From: an uncultured Treponema sp.
Lineage (GTDB): Bacteria; Spirochaetota; Spirochaetia; Treponematales; Treponemataceae
DNA: 61,568 nucleotides
Assembly (NCBI GenBank): GCA_937885175.1
Contig: CAKZZO010000117.1
Coordinates: forward strand, 1 to 61,568
Direction: 5' to 3'
Each line of letters begins with the position of its first letter. Position 1 is the first letter of the stretch. A model generated the notes under the pieces. The model had not been told where the DNA came from and did not search any database. It saw only the letters and a list, made by a program, of their open reading frames with translations. Below are positions 8,466 through 17,570 of this stretch, piece after piece. The position numbers and the translations under genes are program-made.

Positions 8466-9896
8466 ATGAAGCCTATGGAAACACGTAACATTTTTGAGAA
8501 TCTCTCTTGTATTGACCACCGCTATTCACTTTCTGAAAAGGCGGTTTTTGACGGACTTTCACAATATATTTCTGAACAGGCATCTATCCGCTCTTGTGCA
8601 AAATGTGAGGCTGCGCTGGTAAAGGCACACTTGAAGGTGAGGGGAACGCTGACTGATGCACTGGCAAAAAAACTTGATGACGTTGCCGCAAATATCGACC
8701 CGGAAGAGGTTTACACCGAAGAAGAAAAGACCAAGCACAATATCCGTGCTTTGGTAAACGTGATGAAGACAAAGGTTGATGAGCAGATTGGTCCGCTCAT
8801 TCATCTTGGGGCCACAAGCGTTGACATTCTGGACACGGCTCTTTCCTGCCGTATGCGTGATGTGACAAAAAATGTCGTGCTTCCAGAATTGAAGCAGCTG
8901 GAAAAATACCTTTGCGAAATTGCCGAGCGTGAATGTGCTACTCCTCAGGTTGGACGCACCCACGGTCAGCACGCTGTTCCCATTACTTTTGGCTGGAGCA
9001 TTGCGGAATTTGTCTCCCGCCTGGGCAAGTCAATCCTTCGCATTGAAGAACTGAGCAATGATTTGGTGGGAAAACTGGCAGGTCCAGTGGGGTCTTACAA
9101 CGGTCCTTCCATGATTGTTCGGGATCCTGAAGAACTGGAACGCATCTACACGGAATTTTTGGGATTGAAGCCCAGCGAATATTCAAATCAGCTGGTGGAG
9201 CCGGAACATGTTTTGCGCCTGCTTCTGGAAATGAATGTGGCTTTTGGCATTATCGCAAATCTTGCAGACGATCTCCGCAACTTGCAGCGCAGTGAGATTG
9301 GTGAGGTATTTGAATACTTTGCCTCTACACAGGTCGGTTCATCCACTATGCCGCAGAAACGCAATCCCTGGAACAGCGAGCACGTAAAGTCTCTGTGGAA
9401 GGCCATGTGTCCCCGTGTGATTACTTTCTACATGGATCAGATTTCTGAGCATCAGCGAGATTTGACTAACTCTGCAAGCCAACGCTTTATTGCTGACTAC
9501 GTTTCAGGCTTTACCATGGCCGTTGCCCGCATGAATTCTGTGGTAAAGGGCTTGCAGGCTGACAAGGAAGGCATGGCTCGTAACTTGCAGGGTGCGGGCG
9601 GAAAGGTGAAGGGCGGTGTTCTTGCTGAGCCCGCATACATTCTTCTTGGCGAGGCAGGCGTGAACGATGGTCACGAAGTTATCCGCAAGATTACGCTGGA
9701 GGCTGAAAAGACGGGCAAGACTTTCTTTGAAGTCCTCAAGACCCATGAAGACGCCTATGCAAAAATTACCGCACAGCTTGAAAAACTGGGAATTGCCAAT
9801 CCTGCGAATTTCTTTGAGAATCCTGCAAACTACTGCGGTCTGGCTGCGGTCAAGAGCAAGCGGCTTGCACAGAAGTACGCTAAACTGATGAACTAA
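8466..9896 (+). CDS. purB: Adenylosuccinate lyase
   Basis: 476 residues. The fumarase/aspartase-superfamily signature SSTMPQKRNP near residue 295 and the TxxGRTHGQHAVPITFG region identify the enzyme. It removes fumarate from adenylosuccinate and from SAICAR in purine synthesis. Length and motifs fit the long form of PurB. No Shine-Dalgarno site precedes either ATG (8466 or 8475). A TATCAG -10-like hexamer ends 5 nt before 8466, with a TTGAAA 18 nt further up, so the mRNA may be nearly leaderless. The last 17 bp overlap the end of recG on the opposite strand. Confidence 0.93.
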   Translation: MKPMETRNIFENLSCIDHRYSLSEKAVFDGLSQYISEQASIRSCAKCEAALVKAHLKVRGTLTDALAKKLDDVAANIDPEEVYTEEEKTKHNIRALVNVMKTKVDEQIGPLIHLGATSVDILDTALSCRMRDVTKNVVLPELKQLEKYLCEIAERECATPQVGRTHGQHAVPITFGWSIAEFVSRLGKSILRIEELSNDLVGKLAGPVGSYNGPSMIVRDPEELERIYTEFLGLKPSEYSNQLVEPEHVLRLLLEMNVAFGIIANLADDLRNLQRSEIGEVFEYFASTQVGSSTMPQKRNPWNSEHVKSLWKAMCPRVITFYMDQISEHQRDLTNSASQRFIADYVSGFTMAVARMNSVVKGLQADKEGMARNLQGAGGKVKGGVLAEPAYILLGEAGVNDGHEVIRKITLEAEKTGKTFFEVLKTHEDAYAKITAQLEKLGIANPANFFENPANYCGLAAVKSKRLAQKYAKLMN

Positions 9897-12027
9897 GGTG
9901 CTCAAAGGCATCTTTTCTTGCTTGCAGCATCAGGTCTTTGTCGCGGACGGGGTCGGCAATGGCGAATGTCAGTTCGCCGCTCTGGGCGGTTCCTGTGATT
10001 TCTCCGGGACCGCGCAGACGCAAATCTTCCTCTGCAATTTCAAAACCGTCCGTGCTTTCCCTCATAATTTTCATGCGGGCAATGCCTGTTTCCGTAATCT
10101 TTGCACTGTAAACCAAAAAGCAGAATGACTGCAAACTTCCGCGCCCCACGCGTCCCCGCAGCTGATGCAGTGCCGCAAGTCCAAAGCGGTCTGCCTGCTC
10201 AATGACCATGCAGGTGGCTTTTGGCACGTCTACACCCACTTCCACAACTGTAGTTGCCACAAGAATCTGGATTTTTCCTGCGTGAAAGTCCGTCAGAATG
10301 CGGTTCTGCTCATCTTCGTCGATACGGCTGTGAATAAGGGCGGCGGAGTAGCCGGGGTAGACCTGAGAAGTCAAAAAGGCAAAAGATTCTTCCGCAGATT
10401 TGAGGGCAGTTTTTTGTGCGCTAGTGCCGTCATCGTCCGAAAAATTGTTTTCTATGGCCGGGTAGACAAAATATGCCTGCCGCCCCGCCGCCAGTTCCTG
10501 GCGCACGGCTTCGTATACATTATGCTCGCTTCCCTGCCGCACAAGATAGGTGCGGATGGGCTTTCTGCCGCTGGGCATTGTCTTTATGGTCAGCACATCC
10601 AAATCGCCGAACACGGTGAGCGCCAGCGTCTGAGGAATAGGTGTTGCGCTCATCATCAAAAGATTTGGTTCCCGCAGGATTGAGTCTGTGCTGGTGCGGC
10701 CCTTGTCGATAATTGCTGACCGCTGCATGACACCAAAGCGGTGCTGTTCATCAATGACGGCAAGGGCAAGGTCGTGGTAGACCACATCTCTGGAAAAGAG
10801 GGCATGGGTGCCGATGACCAGGTCGATATCACCGTTTTTGAGCGCGTCCAAAAGAGGTCTCCGTCCAGCGGCTTTGAGGTTTCCCGTAAGGTAGGCTACG
10901 CGCACATGCAGGGCTTGCAGTTGTCGGGCTGCGTTTTCTGCGTGCTGACGGGCAAGTATTTCCGTGGGAGCCATAATCGCGCTCTGGCTGCCGTAATCAA
11001 TGACCCGCAGGCAGGCGAAGAATGCTGCCAGTGTCTTTCCGCTTCCCACGTCTCCCTGCAGAAGTGAGCGCATGGCATAGGGGGGCGCATTGTCGTGGGC
11101 GGCGGCATAGTTTTTGTCGATGTCCTCATTCATCTGAAAAATCACGGCACGCTGGTCATCGGTAAGGGAAAAGGGCAGCCGTTCAAGCAGTTGTTTTTGC
11201 CGCGGAGAGAGAGAGTGGGCAAATTCTTCCGTTGAAACGGGCTTTTGTGCGGGAACAGCGTTTTGGCTCAGGTCTAGGGCGGGAAGTTTTCCGCGGTGGG
11301 CAAGGGCGCGCCGTGCAAGAGCCGTCTGAAATGCAAACAGTTCTTCGTAGGCAAGAGTCCGCCGCGCATCCATTGCTTCCTGCATGGTGGCAGGCTGATG
11401 AATCTGGTGCAATGCCTGAGCCTTGGGCAAAAATCCGCCTTCTTTCCGCAAGTCTGCCGGAATTTCGTCTTCAATGCCCAGGGCATATTTGGAAAGGGCT
11501 GCATTCATGGCCTTTGCAAGGATTTTCTGACTCAGCCCCTCAGTAAGATGATAGATGGGGATGACGCGGCTGTTGGGCACCGGCTTATTCTGCCAGTCGG
11601 CAAGGTTTCCGCCGGGTGCAATCTTTTCCGCATCAAAGGCTGTGCATTGAATCCGACCGTATTTTTCTTCAAATTTCCCTGTTACGGCAATGATTGTGCC
11701 AATGGGAAGGGATTTTTCCAAAAACGCCCGGTTAAATGCCACCAGTTCAGCCCGCAGCGTGCCGTCAGAAATTATGAGCTTGAGGGTTTTCATCCTGCCA
11801 TAGCCAAACCATTCATGCCCGATAACCTGGGCAATCGTGTGTGCCCGTGCCTTTTGCCTGAATGCATCCATCAGGGAAAGTCGCTTTGTCCTGTCCTCAT
11901 AGTCTCTGGGATAAAACTGCAGGAGGTCGCCTACCGTAAAAATGTTCAGGTTTGCAAGCAGGGTAGCCGTAGCAGGTCCCACGCCGGCGAGAGAACTGAC
12001 TGAATTGAGGATTTCGGCAAGTTTCAT
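9880..12027 (-). CDS. recG: ATP-dependent DNA helicase RecG
   Basis: 715 residues. An N-terminal wedge/OB region (LSSLAGVGPATATLLANLNI, TIIAVTGKFEEKYG) is followed by superfamily 2 helicase motifs: Walker A GDVGSGKT, the DEQH box (IDEQHRFGV), MSATPIPQTL and the C-terminal QLRGRVGRG. RecG remodels stalled replication forks and branch-migrates Holliday junctions. Its 3' end overlaps purB convergently by 17 bp. No Shine-Dalgarno site is present. A TACACT lies 10 nt before the ATG, so the leader would be very short. Confidence 0.95.
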   Translation of the reverse strand: MKLAEILNSVSSLAGVGPATATLLANLNIFTVGDLLQFYPRDYEDRTKRLSLMDAFRQKARAHTIAQVIGHEWFGYGRMKTLKLIISDGTLRAELVAFNRAFLEKSLPIGTIIAVTGKFEEKYGRIQCTAFDAEKIAPGGNLADWQNKPVPNSRVIPIYHLTEGLSQKILAKAMNAALSKYALGIEDEIPADLRKEGGFLPKAQALHQIHQPATMQEAMDARRTLAYEELFAFQTALARRALAHRGKLPALDLSQNAVPAQKPVSTEEFAHSLSPRQKQLLERLPFSLTDDQRAVIFQMNEDIDKNYAAAHDNAPPYAMRSLLQGDVGSGKTLAAFFACLRVIDYGSQSAIMAPTEILARQHAENAARQLQALHVRVAYLTGNLKAAGRRPLLDALKNGDIDLVIGTHALFSRDVVYHDLALAVIDEQHRFGVMQRSAIIDKGRTSTDSILREPNLLMMSATPIPQTLALTVFGDLDVLTIKTMPSGRKPIRTYLVRQGSEHNVYEAVRQELAAGRQAYFVYPAIENNFSDDDGTSAQKTALKSAEESFAFLTSQVYPGYSAALIHSRIDEDEQNRILTDFHAGKIQILVATTVVEVGVDVPKATCMVIEQADRFGLAALHQLRGRVGRGSLQSFCFLVYSAKITETGIARMKIMRESTDGFEIAEEDLRLRGPGEITGTAQSGELTFAIADPVRDKDLMLQARKDAFEHLSSSV

Positions 12028-12124
12028 AGGTAGATACAGTGTAGTGCATATCGCCAGAAAATGCTATTTGGTTTGTGTAATGCTTCAAAAAAAAATCGAA
12101 GATGACGGGCTTTTTTGAGCGGTC

Positions 12125-12718
12125 TTAGAGTGGCAGGCTGTAGCAGAGCGTTATCAGCAGACCTGTCACCATTTTCAGGACAAGCCAAACGACTGCTGCG
12201 GTAACAGTGGCGAAAATCAGTGCCGTTTTGTAGGCGGTTGGTCTTCCTCTCGTAAAAATGGAGGTCATGCGGAAGACAATGGGATTAAGCGTGCGGTCAA
12301 GACTGTCCCAAATGGAGCCGTAGCTGTCCTTGCGCAGTAATAGTACAATCAGGCGGATGATGAGCAGAAGAATCAAGAAAAACAAAATGGAGGATATGAC
12401 GGACCAGATGAGGTAGATTACCATTGCCAGAAGTCCGCCCAGGGTAAATGTCTTTGCCATCGCAAGATTGCGTAAAAGGGTAGATGCCGCAAAGAGCAGG
12501 CAGAGGGCGATTGCAGGAGACAGGTCAAACATACCCATGCGTAAAAAGCGAATTCCGCGAAAAAGATTCAGGTAGGGGTCACAAATGGACGAAAGGATGC
12601 GTCCGAAGGTGCTGTACTGGGCTCCGGGAAACCAAGTGAGCAGAATACGGATAAAACACATCATGGAATAAAAGGAAATGACGCTGGCAAGCAGCTGAAA
12701 AAGTCGTTCAATTGGCAT
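12125..12718 (-). CDS. YggT-family integral membrane protein
   Basis: 197 residues with two tandem YggT repeats. Each has a hydrophobic helix, an RILLTWFPG- or SIWDSLD-type turn and a D/NPxxxxFR-like motif (ICDPYLNLFRG near residue 46; TLNPIVFRM near 143). YggT proteins are inner-membrane proteins of poorly known role, linked to osmotic or cell-division functions in other bacteria. A TTGACT-N17-TATGTT promoter ends 6 nt before the ATG, so it is probably a leaderless transcript. It lies between dnaE and recG on the same strand. Confidence 0.75.
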   Translation of the reverse strand: MPIERLFQLLASVISFYSMMCFIRILLTWFPGAQYSTFGRILSSICDPYLNLFRGIRFLRMGMFDLSPAIALCLLFAASTLLRNLAMAKTFTLGGLLAMVIYLIWSVISSILFFLILLLIIRLIVLLLRKDSYGSIWDSLDRTLNPIVFRMTSIFTRGRPTAYKTALIFATVTAAVVWLVLKMVTGLLITLCYSLPL

Positions 12719-12724
12719 GATTTA

Positions 12725-12753
12725 AACATAGAAATAATTGCAGAGAAAGTCAA
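12725..12753 (-). promoter_or_regulatory. Promoter of yggT, leaderless-type spacing
   Basis: Minus-strand TTGACT (12748-12753), 17-bp spacer and TATGTT (12725-12730). The -10 box ends 6 nt before the start codon at 12718, placing transcription start at or next to the ATG. No ribosome site is present. Confidence 0.6.
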
Positions 12754-12792
12754 GGAAAAAAACTGGCAGGCAAAGGGAGGAGCAGGGGCTCC

Positions 12793-15700
12793 CTATGCAG
12801 TCCACACTTCCCGCACAAAGGGCATGCCGCTCAGTGTTTCGATAAATTCCTTTGAACTGGGTGCGGTAAGCTGGTTATTTGCCTTAACGGTGTAGGAATG
12901 TCCTTCGCTGTCAATATGAAAGAAGACGGCGCAGTTGCCGGAGTTTCCAAAGAGATATTCCTTGAGGTCAAAAATCTGCCTTTCATCAGTGAGTCCGCTT
13001 TCCAGCTGAATGTGCAGTTCCTGAATTGCCTTTGTCTGCAAGGCATCTATGTCTTCCAAGGCATCGACAATCAGACTTGCCTGGTCTATGCCGCGGCTTG
13101 CGTCGATTTTGCCCTTGAATGCGAAAACCCCGTCCGCATGCACTTGGTTCCTGATGTTTCCCCATGTTTTTGGAAAGAAGGTCAGGTCAAGGTTGCCGTG
13201 AAAATCCTGCAGGCGGGCAAAGGCCATCTGGTCGCCTTTTTTGGTGGTGATAGTGCGCAGTTCGGTAATCATGCCCAGGGCGGTGTATTCCTTTCCTGCA
13301 TTGCGGTTGCGCCAATCGTTTGTGCCGCTTGCTTCCCGTGTTTCCTTTTCTGCCTGGGCATAGCGGGCTTCTCTTTCCATGTTCTTTGAGTTGAGCGTGG
13401 CGTGTTCTGCTGCCTGCCGGTAGTCATCCAGGGGGTGACCTGAAACATAGCAGCCAATCAGTTCCTTTTCCATGTTGAGTTTGTCCATCTTTGTGGTGTC
13501 CTCAACTTCCTCAAACACATAGTCGCTGAATTCTTTTTCGCCAGATTCCTCAAAGAGACTTACCTGTCCGAATTCTCCACCGCTGTTCTTCTTGTCGCAG
13601 TAGGCAACGACTTTTTCCAGATTTGCGAGCAGGGTGGGGCGGTTCTGACCCAGATTGTCAAATCCGCCTGTCTTTATGAGCACTTCTATCGCCTTGTTGT
13701 TTACGAGACGCTTATTGTCCTCAACTTTTTGCGACATGCGGTCAACAAAATCCATAAAGTCCTTGTAGGGACCGTTTTCCTCCCGCTCTGCTACGATTGC
13801 CCGGGCTGCCGAGTCTCCCATGCCTTTGATGCCTTTAAGTCCAAAGACAATATGTCCATCCACAACGTCAAAGATTGCATCGGAACGGTTTACGTCTGGC
13901 GGGTCAACGGGAATGCCCATGCGGCGGGCTTCTTCTATATATTCTGGCAAAGTGTCGGTAGAGGTGATTTCGTTGGTGAGGTTTGCCGCCATGAATTCTG
14001 CGGGACGGTTTGCCTTGAGCCAGCCGGTGCGGTATGCAACGACTGAATATGCCGCCGCGTGAGACTTGTTGAAGCCGTAGCCCGCAAAAGGAACCATGAT
14101 TTCAAAAATTTCTGCGGCATGCTGTTCGGTAAAGCCTGACTTAATCGCTCCTTCAATAAATTCTTTTTTCTTTCCCATCAGGACTTCAGGCTTTTTCTTG
14201 CCCATGGCTCGACGGAGCATATCAGCACCGCCCAGACTGAATCCTGCGATTTTTTGGGCAACCTGCATAACCTGTTCCTGATAGACCATAACGCCGTAGG
14301 TTTCTTTGAGAATGTCTTCAAGACAGGGATCGGGATAGTGAATTGTCTCCGGCTTCCATTTTCCTTCGATATATTGGGGAATGTAGTCCATTGGACCGGG
14401 GCGATACAGGGCGTTTAAAGCGACCAGTTCTTCAAGGCGGCGGGGTTTTGCCTGACGCAAAATCTTCTGCATGCCTGGAGACTCAAACTGGAAGACTGCA
14501 ACGGTATCTCCCCGACAGAAAAGGTCAAAGGTCTTTTCATCGGTTTCGCTGACGTTTTCGCACTTAAACTCAGGTTCATCGGGCTTGCGGTGCTTGTTGA
14601 TGATATTCTCCGCATAGCGAATCAGCGAGAGTGTCTTTAAGCCCAGATAATCCATCTTGACCAGACCGCAGGGCTCAATGATGTCCATGGTGTACTGTAC
14701 GCCTACTTCGCCTGTCTTTGCATCCTTGAAAACCGGTGCCCAGTTGGGTAGGGCGGTCAGTCCAATTACCATGCCGGATGCGTGCAGACCCGTATTGCGC
14801 TTACAGCCTTCAAGCTTTACGGCAAGATCAAAGAGTTTTTCATAGCGGGGATCGTGGCGGTATTCTGCAAGTTGCCCGCCATCGGGGAATTTTTCATTTG
14901 GCGGGTCAAAGCAGTTTTTGAGTTTTGCCTTCAGGTTTTCCGACACCTTGCTTTTGAGCATGTTGACTTCCGCAAGGGGAATGCCCAGTGTTCGCCCTAC
15001 GTCTGCAATACAGTTTTTGGGTTTGAGAGTTCCAAAGGTGACGATATGTCCAACCTGTGGTTCGCCGTAGAGTTCGCGGGTGTGCTGGATGATGTCCTGT
15101 CGGAAATCGTAGTCCATATCCACGTCAAAATCCGGCATGGAAACGCGCTCTGGATTCAAGAAGCGTTCAAAAATCAGTTTGTAGCGGAAGGGGTCGATGT
15201 CCGTAATCGTCATGCAGTAGGCAACAAGGGAACCTGCCCCAGAGCCACGTCCGGGACCAATGGGTTTTTCGTGTTCCTTTGCCCAGTTGATGAATTCCCA
15301 CACGATAAGGAAGTAGCCCGAAAATCCCATGCCAAAGATAATGCCCAGCTCGTATTCCGCTCGCTCTCGGATTTCGGGGGTGATTTCCTTGTAGCGCATT
15401 TTAAGGCCTTTTTCCACAAGATAGCGCACATAGTCGTTCTGGTCGCTCTGGTAGTCATCGCCGTGGGTCTGAAATTCCTTTGGCAGTTCAAAGCGGGGAA
15501 GACAGTCCTTTAATTCCTGGGTCTTGTACTGATGAATGGTGAGGTTGCACATGTTGGCAATCTTTACGGTGTTGTCAAAGGCTTCCGGCACATCGGGGAA
15601 GAGAACTCGCATTTCTGCTTCTGTCTTGAAGTACCATTCATGCCTGTCACCGCCCATAGTCTGATGAGGCTCGTTCATGTTTTTCTTAAAGCCGATGCAG

Positions 15701-16440
15701 CGCAGACAGTCCTGTGCCTCCCAGTCTTCCTTTTCCACATAGTGAATGTCGTTGGTCACCACCAGCGGAATATCCAGTTCCCGTGCCAGGGCGATAAGTT
15801 TGGGATTGATTTCCTTTTGTTCGGGAAGTCCGTGATCCTGCAGCTCAATGTAATAATGGTCGGGGCCAAAGAGATTCTTGTATTTGAGGGCGATTTCCTT
15901 TGCTTCGTCAATTTTTCCCGCAAGAATCAGTTGGGGAAGTTCACCTGCAATACAGGCCGAGCAGCAGATAAGTCCTTCGTGATATTTTTCCAGCAGTTCA
16001 AAATCAATGCGCGGTTTGTACCACATGCCGTCAGTAAAGGCGATGGAAGAAAGCCAGCACATGTTTTCGTAGCCTTTTTGATTTTCGCAGAGCAGAATCA
16101 GGTGAAAGTATTTTGCCTGCCGTTCGCCGTCTTCCCCCTTGTGTGAGTAGGGAACGGTATTGTGCTCAAGGTGACTTCCGTAGGCGACGTAAAATTCTTC
16201 GCCCACAATGGGATTGATGCCGTTTACATGGCAAAGGTGCTCAAAGTTCAATGCGCCGAACATGTTCCCGTGGTCGGTCAGGGCAAGGGCGCTCATGTTG
16301 AGGCTCTTTGCCTTTGCCACCAGTCCGTCTAGCGTGGCGCAGCTGTCCAAGAGAGAATAGTCAGAGTGTACGTGCAAATGCACAAAATTGCTTTTTGGTG
16401 TGCCCTCAGGCGCATCTGGAAAAACATGATAGTCGGCCAT
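12793..16440 (-). CDS. dnaE: DNA polymerase III alpha subunit
   Basis: 1215 residues. The N-terminal PHP domain begins with FVHLHVHSDYSLLDS. The catalytic palm has PDFDVDMD near residues 433-440 with the conserved acidic residues, and GPGRGSGAGS lies upstream. The helix-hairpin-helix and beta-binding regions follow, and the C-terminal OB domain includes ALGMITELRTITTKKGD. It is the replicative polymerase of the DnaE1 type. The GGAG site 8 nt upstream supports this ATG. A small GC hairpin (12779-12792) follows the stop without a T-run, so read-through into yggT is possible. Confidence 0.97.
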   Translation of the reverse strand: MADYHVFPDAPEGTPKSNFVHLHVHSDYSLLDSCATLDGLVAKAKSLNMSALALTDHGNMFGALNFEHLCHVNGINPIVGEEFYVAYGSHLEHNTVPYSHKGEDGERQAKYFHLILLCENQKGYENMCWLSSIAFTDGMWYKPRIDFELLEKYHEGLICCSACIAGELPQLILAGKIDEAKEIALKYKNLFGPDHYYIELQDHGLPEQKEINPKLIALARELDIPLVVTNDIHYVEKEDWEAQDCLRCIGFKKNMNEPHQTMGGDRHEWYFKTEAEMRVLFPDVPEAFDNTVKIANMCNLTIHQYKTQELKDCLPRFELPKEFQTHGDDYQSDQNDYVRYLVEKGLKMRYKEITPEIRERAEYELGIIFGMGFSGYFLIVWEFINWAKEHEKPIGPGRGSGAGSLVAYCMTITDIDPFRYKLIFERFLNPERVSMPDFDVDMDYDFRQDIIQHTRELYGEPQVGHIVTFGTLKPKNCIADVGRTLGIPLAEVNMLKSKVSENLKAKLKNCFDPPNEKFPDGGQLAEYRHDPRYEKLFDLAVKLEGCKRNTGLHASGMVIGLTALPNWAPVFKDAKTGEVGVQYTMDIIEPCGLVKMDYLGLKTLSLIRYAENIINKHRKPDEPEFKCENVSETDEKTFDLFCRGDTVAVFQFESPGMQKILRQAKPRRLEELVALNALYRPGPMDYIPQYIEGKWKPETIHYPDPCLEDILKETYGVMVYQEQVMQVAQKIAGFSLGGADMLRRAMGKKKPEVLMGKKKEFIEGAIKSGFTEQHAAEIFEIMVPFAGYGFNKSHAAAYSVVAYRTGWLKANRPAEFMAANLTNEITSTDTLPEYIEEARRMGIPVDPPDVNRSDAIFDVVDGHIVFGLKGIKGMGDSAARAIVAEREENGPYKDFMDFVDRMSQKVEDNKRLVNNKAIEVLIKTGGFDNLGQNRPTLLANLEKVVAYCDKKNSGGEFGQVSLFEESGEKEFSDYVFEEVEDTTKMDKLNMEKELIGCYVSGHPLDDYRQAAEHATLNSKNMEREARYAQAEKETREASGTNDWRNRNAGKEYTALGMITELRTITTKKGDQMAFARLQDFHGNLDLTFFPKTWGNIRNQVHADGVFAFKGKIDASRGIDQASLIVDALEDIDALQTKAIQELHIQLESGLTDERQIFDLKEYLFGNSGNCAVFFHIDSEGHSYTVKANNQLTAPSSKEFIETLSGMPFVREVWTA

Positions 16441-16552
16441 TCCGTTTCACTCCATGTCTGCGAAGTAAGGTAGTTATTGACGTTTGCGCTTTCAGCGCAT
16501 GCTTGTCAGCCATAGCGCTAGTATAGCGTAAAAGGGCGAGGCGGAAAAGGGC

Positions 16553-16581
16553 TTGTGAAAAATGGATGAGACTGGTATGCT
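16553..16581 (+). promoter_or_regulatory. Promoter of the first small secreted paralogue
   Basis: TTGTGA (16553-16558), 17-bp spacer, TATGCT (16576-16581). The spacer resembles that of the promoter before the second paralogue, as if the promoter was copied with the gene. Confidence 0.5.
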
Positions 16582-16609
16582 CAGAATAGTATAAATTTTT
16601 GGAGGCAAT

Positions 16610-16999
16610 ATGCGGGAAAAAAAGACGCTCGCACTGCTCTGTTTGCTGGGATTTTTTGTACTTTCAGGAGCTGGTGCCATTTCTCTTGAAGGCAAACACT
16701 TTCTTGGAACAAAGTGCAAGGCAGGAAAATTTGACTTGCCGGAAGGTTCTACAGAAACCCTGGTATTTGAAAAGGATAATGTCGTTAAACTCGTTGGCAC
16801 TGGACACGGATTTTCATCTTCTGGCAGTTATAAAATAGAAGAAGCTAAAAAAACGGTCATCATGTGCTTTAATGAAAACGGACAGGGAACACTTATCGGC
16901 ACTTATACCGATAAGAATTGTGCTTCTATGAGTGTAGACGGTGATGTGAGCCGGGGAATTCTGCATATCTCGCTTTCGGGAGAATTTATCTGTCAGTAA
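16610..16999 (+). CDS. Small secreted protein, paralogue A
   Basis: 129 residues with a signal peptide (MREKK, then a hydrophobic core, cut near residue 23). The mature domain of about 105 residues is beta-rich: KFDLPEGSTETLVFE, LVGTGHGFSSSGSY, EEAKKTVIMCFNENGQGTLIGTY. Three mature cysteines are visible. It is about 60 per cent identical by eye to the next gene. No known family is recognised. A GGAGG site is 6 nt before the ATG. It is probably a periplasmic or surface lipocalin-like or inhibitor-like domain; that is only a guess from the strand pattern. Confidence 0.7.
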   Translation: MREKKTLALLCLLGFFVLSGAGAISLEGKHFLGTKCKAGKFDLPEGSTETLVFEKDNVVKLVGTGHGFSSSGSYKIEEAKKTVIMCFNENGQGTLIGTYTDKNCASMSVDGDVSRGILHISLSGEFICQ

Positions 17000-17030
17000 A
17001 ATTCTTACCTGCTCTTTTGCATGCAGGTCA

Positions 17031-17058
17031 TTGAAAAATATTGATGGATGGGTATACT
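17031..17058 (+). promoter_or_regulatory. Promoter of the second small secreted paralogue
   Basis: TTGAAA (17031-17036), 16-bp spacer, TATACT (17053-17058), followed by a GAGAGGA ribosome site before the ATG at 17078. Confidence 0.55.
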
Positions 17059-17077
17059 GATATAGAGAGGATTTTAT

Positions 17078-17479
17078 ATGAAGAAAATGCTGAAAAAAAT
17101 GCTTCCAGTCTCTTTTTTTATGCTGGCTGCTGTGGTATGTTGTGCGGCGCTTGATATTACTGGCATGAAATATAAGGGAACTCATTGTAAGGCCGGTCGT
17201 TTTGATTTGCCGGAAGGCTCAACGGAATCGCTCGTTTTTGCAGAGACGGGCGATGGCGTAAAACTGGTTGGAACAGGCCATGGTTTTTCTTCCAGCGGAA
17301 GCTATGTTGTTGACGAGGCAAAAAAGACCGTTACCATGACCTTTAACGAAAATGGAAGCGGTGTTCTGGTGGGTTCTTATGACGATGATGACTGCGGTTC
17401 TATGGCTGTAGAAGGAAAAGTCCGCAAGGGAATCATTAAGGTTACCCTCACGGGTATTTTTGTCCGCCAGACAATCTAA
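17078..17479 (+). CDS. Small secreted protein, paralogue B
   Basis: 133 residues, signal peptide cut near residue 24 (VVCCAA-LD). The mature part matches the preceding gene almost block for block: KCKAG/HCKAG, RFDLPEGSTESLVF, KLVGTGHGFSSSGSY, EAKKTVTMTFNENGSG. It is therefore a tandem duplicate with conserved cysteines near the start and at DDDCGS. Each copy has its own promoter, so dosage or differential expression may matter. An imperfect hairpin (17479-17511) follows the stop. Confidence 0.7.
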   Translation: MKKMLKKMLPVSFFMLAAVVCCAALDITGMKYKGTHCKAGRFDLPEGSTESLVFAETGDGVKLVGTGHGFSSSGSYVVDEAKKTVTMTFNENGSGVLVGSYDDDDCGSMAVEGKVRKGIIKVTLTGIFVRQTI

Positions 17480-17509
17480 AGGCCTTTCCTCGTGAAAGGC
17501 GGGAAAGCC

Positions 17510-17545
17510 TTGACATTATATTATATTCATACTATTCTTCTAGGA
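17510..17545 (+). promoter_or_regulatory. Promoter and 19-bp dyad before the first iron-type ABC operon
   Basis: TTGACA (17510-17515), 17-bp spacer, TATTCT (17533-17538). Overlapping it at 17527-17545 is TCATA-N9-TAGGA followed by AA, the weakest of five related dyads found before iron and sulfur operons in this window. Confidence 0.55.
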
Positions 17546-17570
17546 AATTAAGCAAATAGAGAGGTATTTT

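Noticed and set aside
11296..12003. Long plus-strand ORF inside recG
   Set aside because: Antisense to conserved RecG sequence with no independent protein features.
14782..15513. Long plus-strand ORFs antisense to dnaE
   Set aside because: They overlap the catalytic region of DnaE and have low-quality composition.
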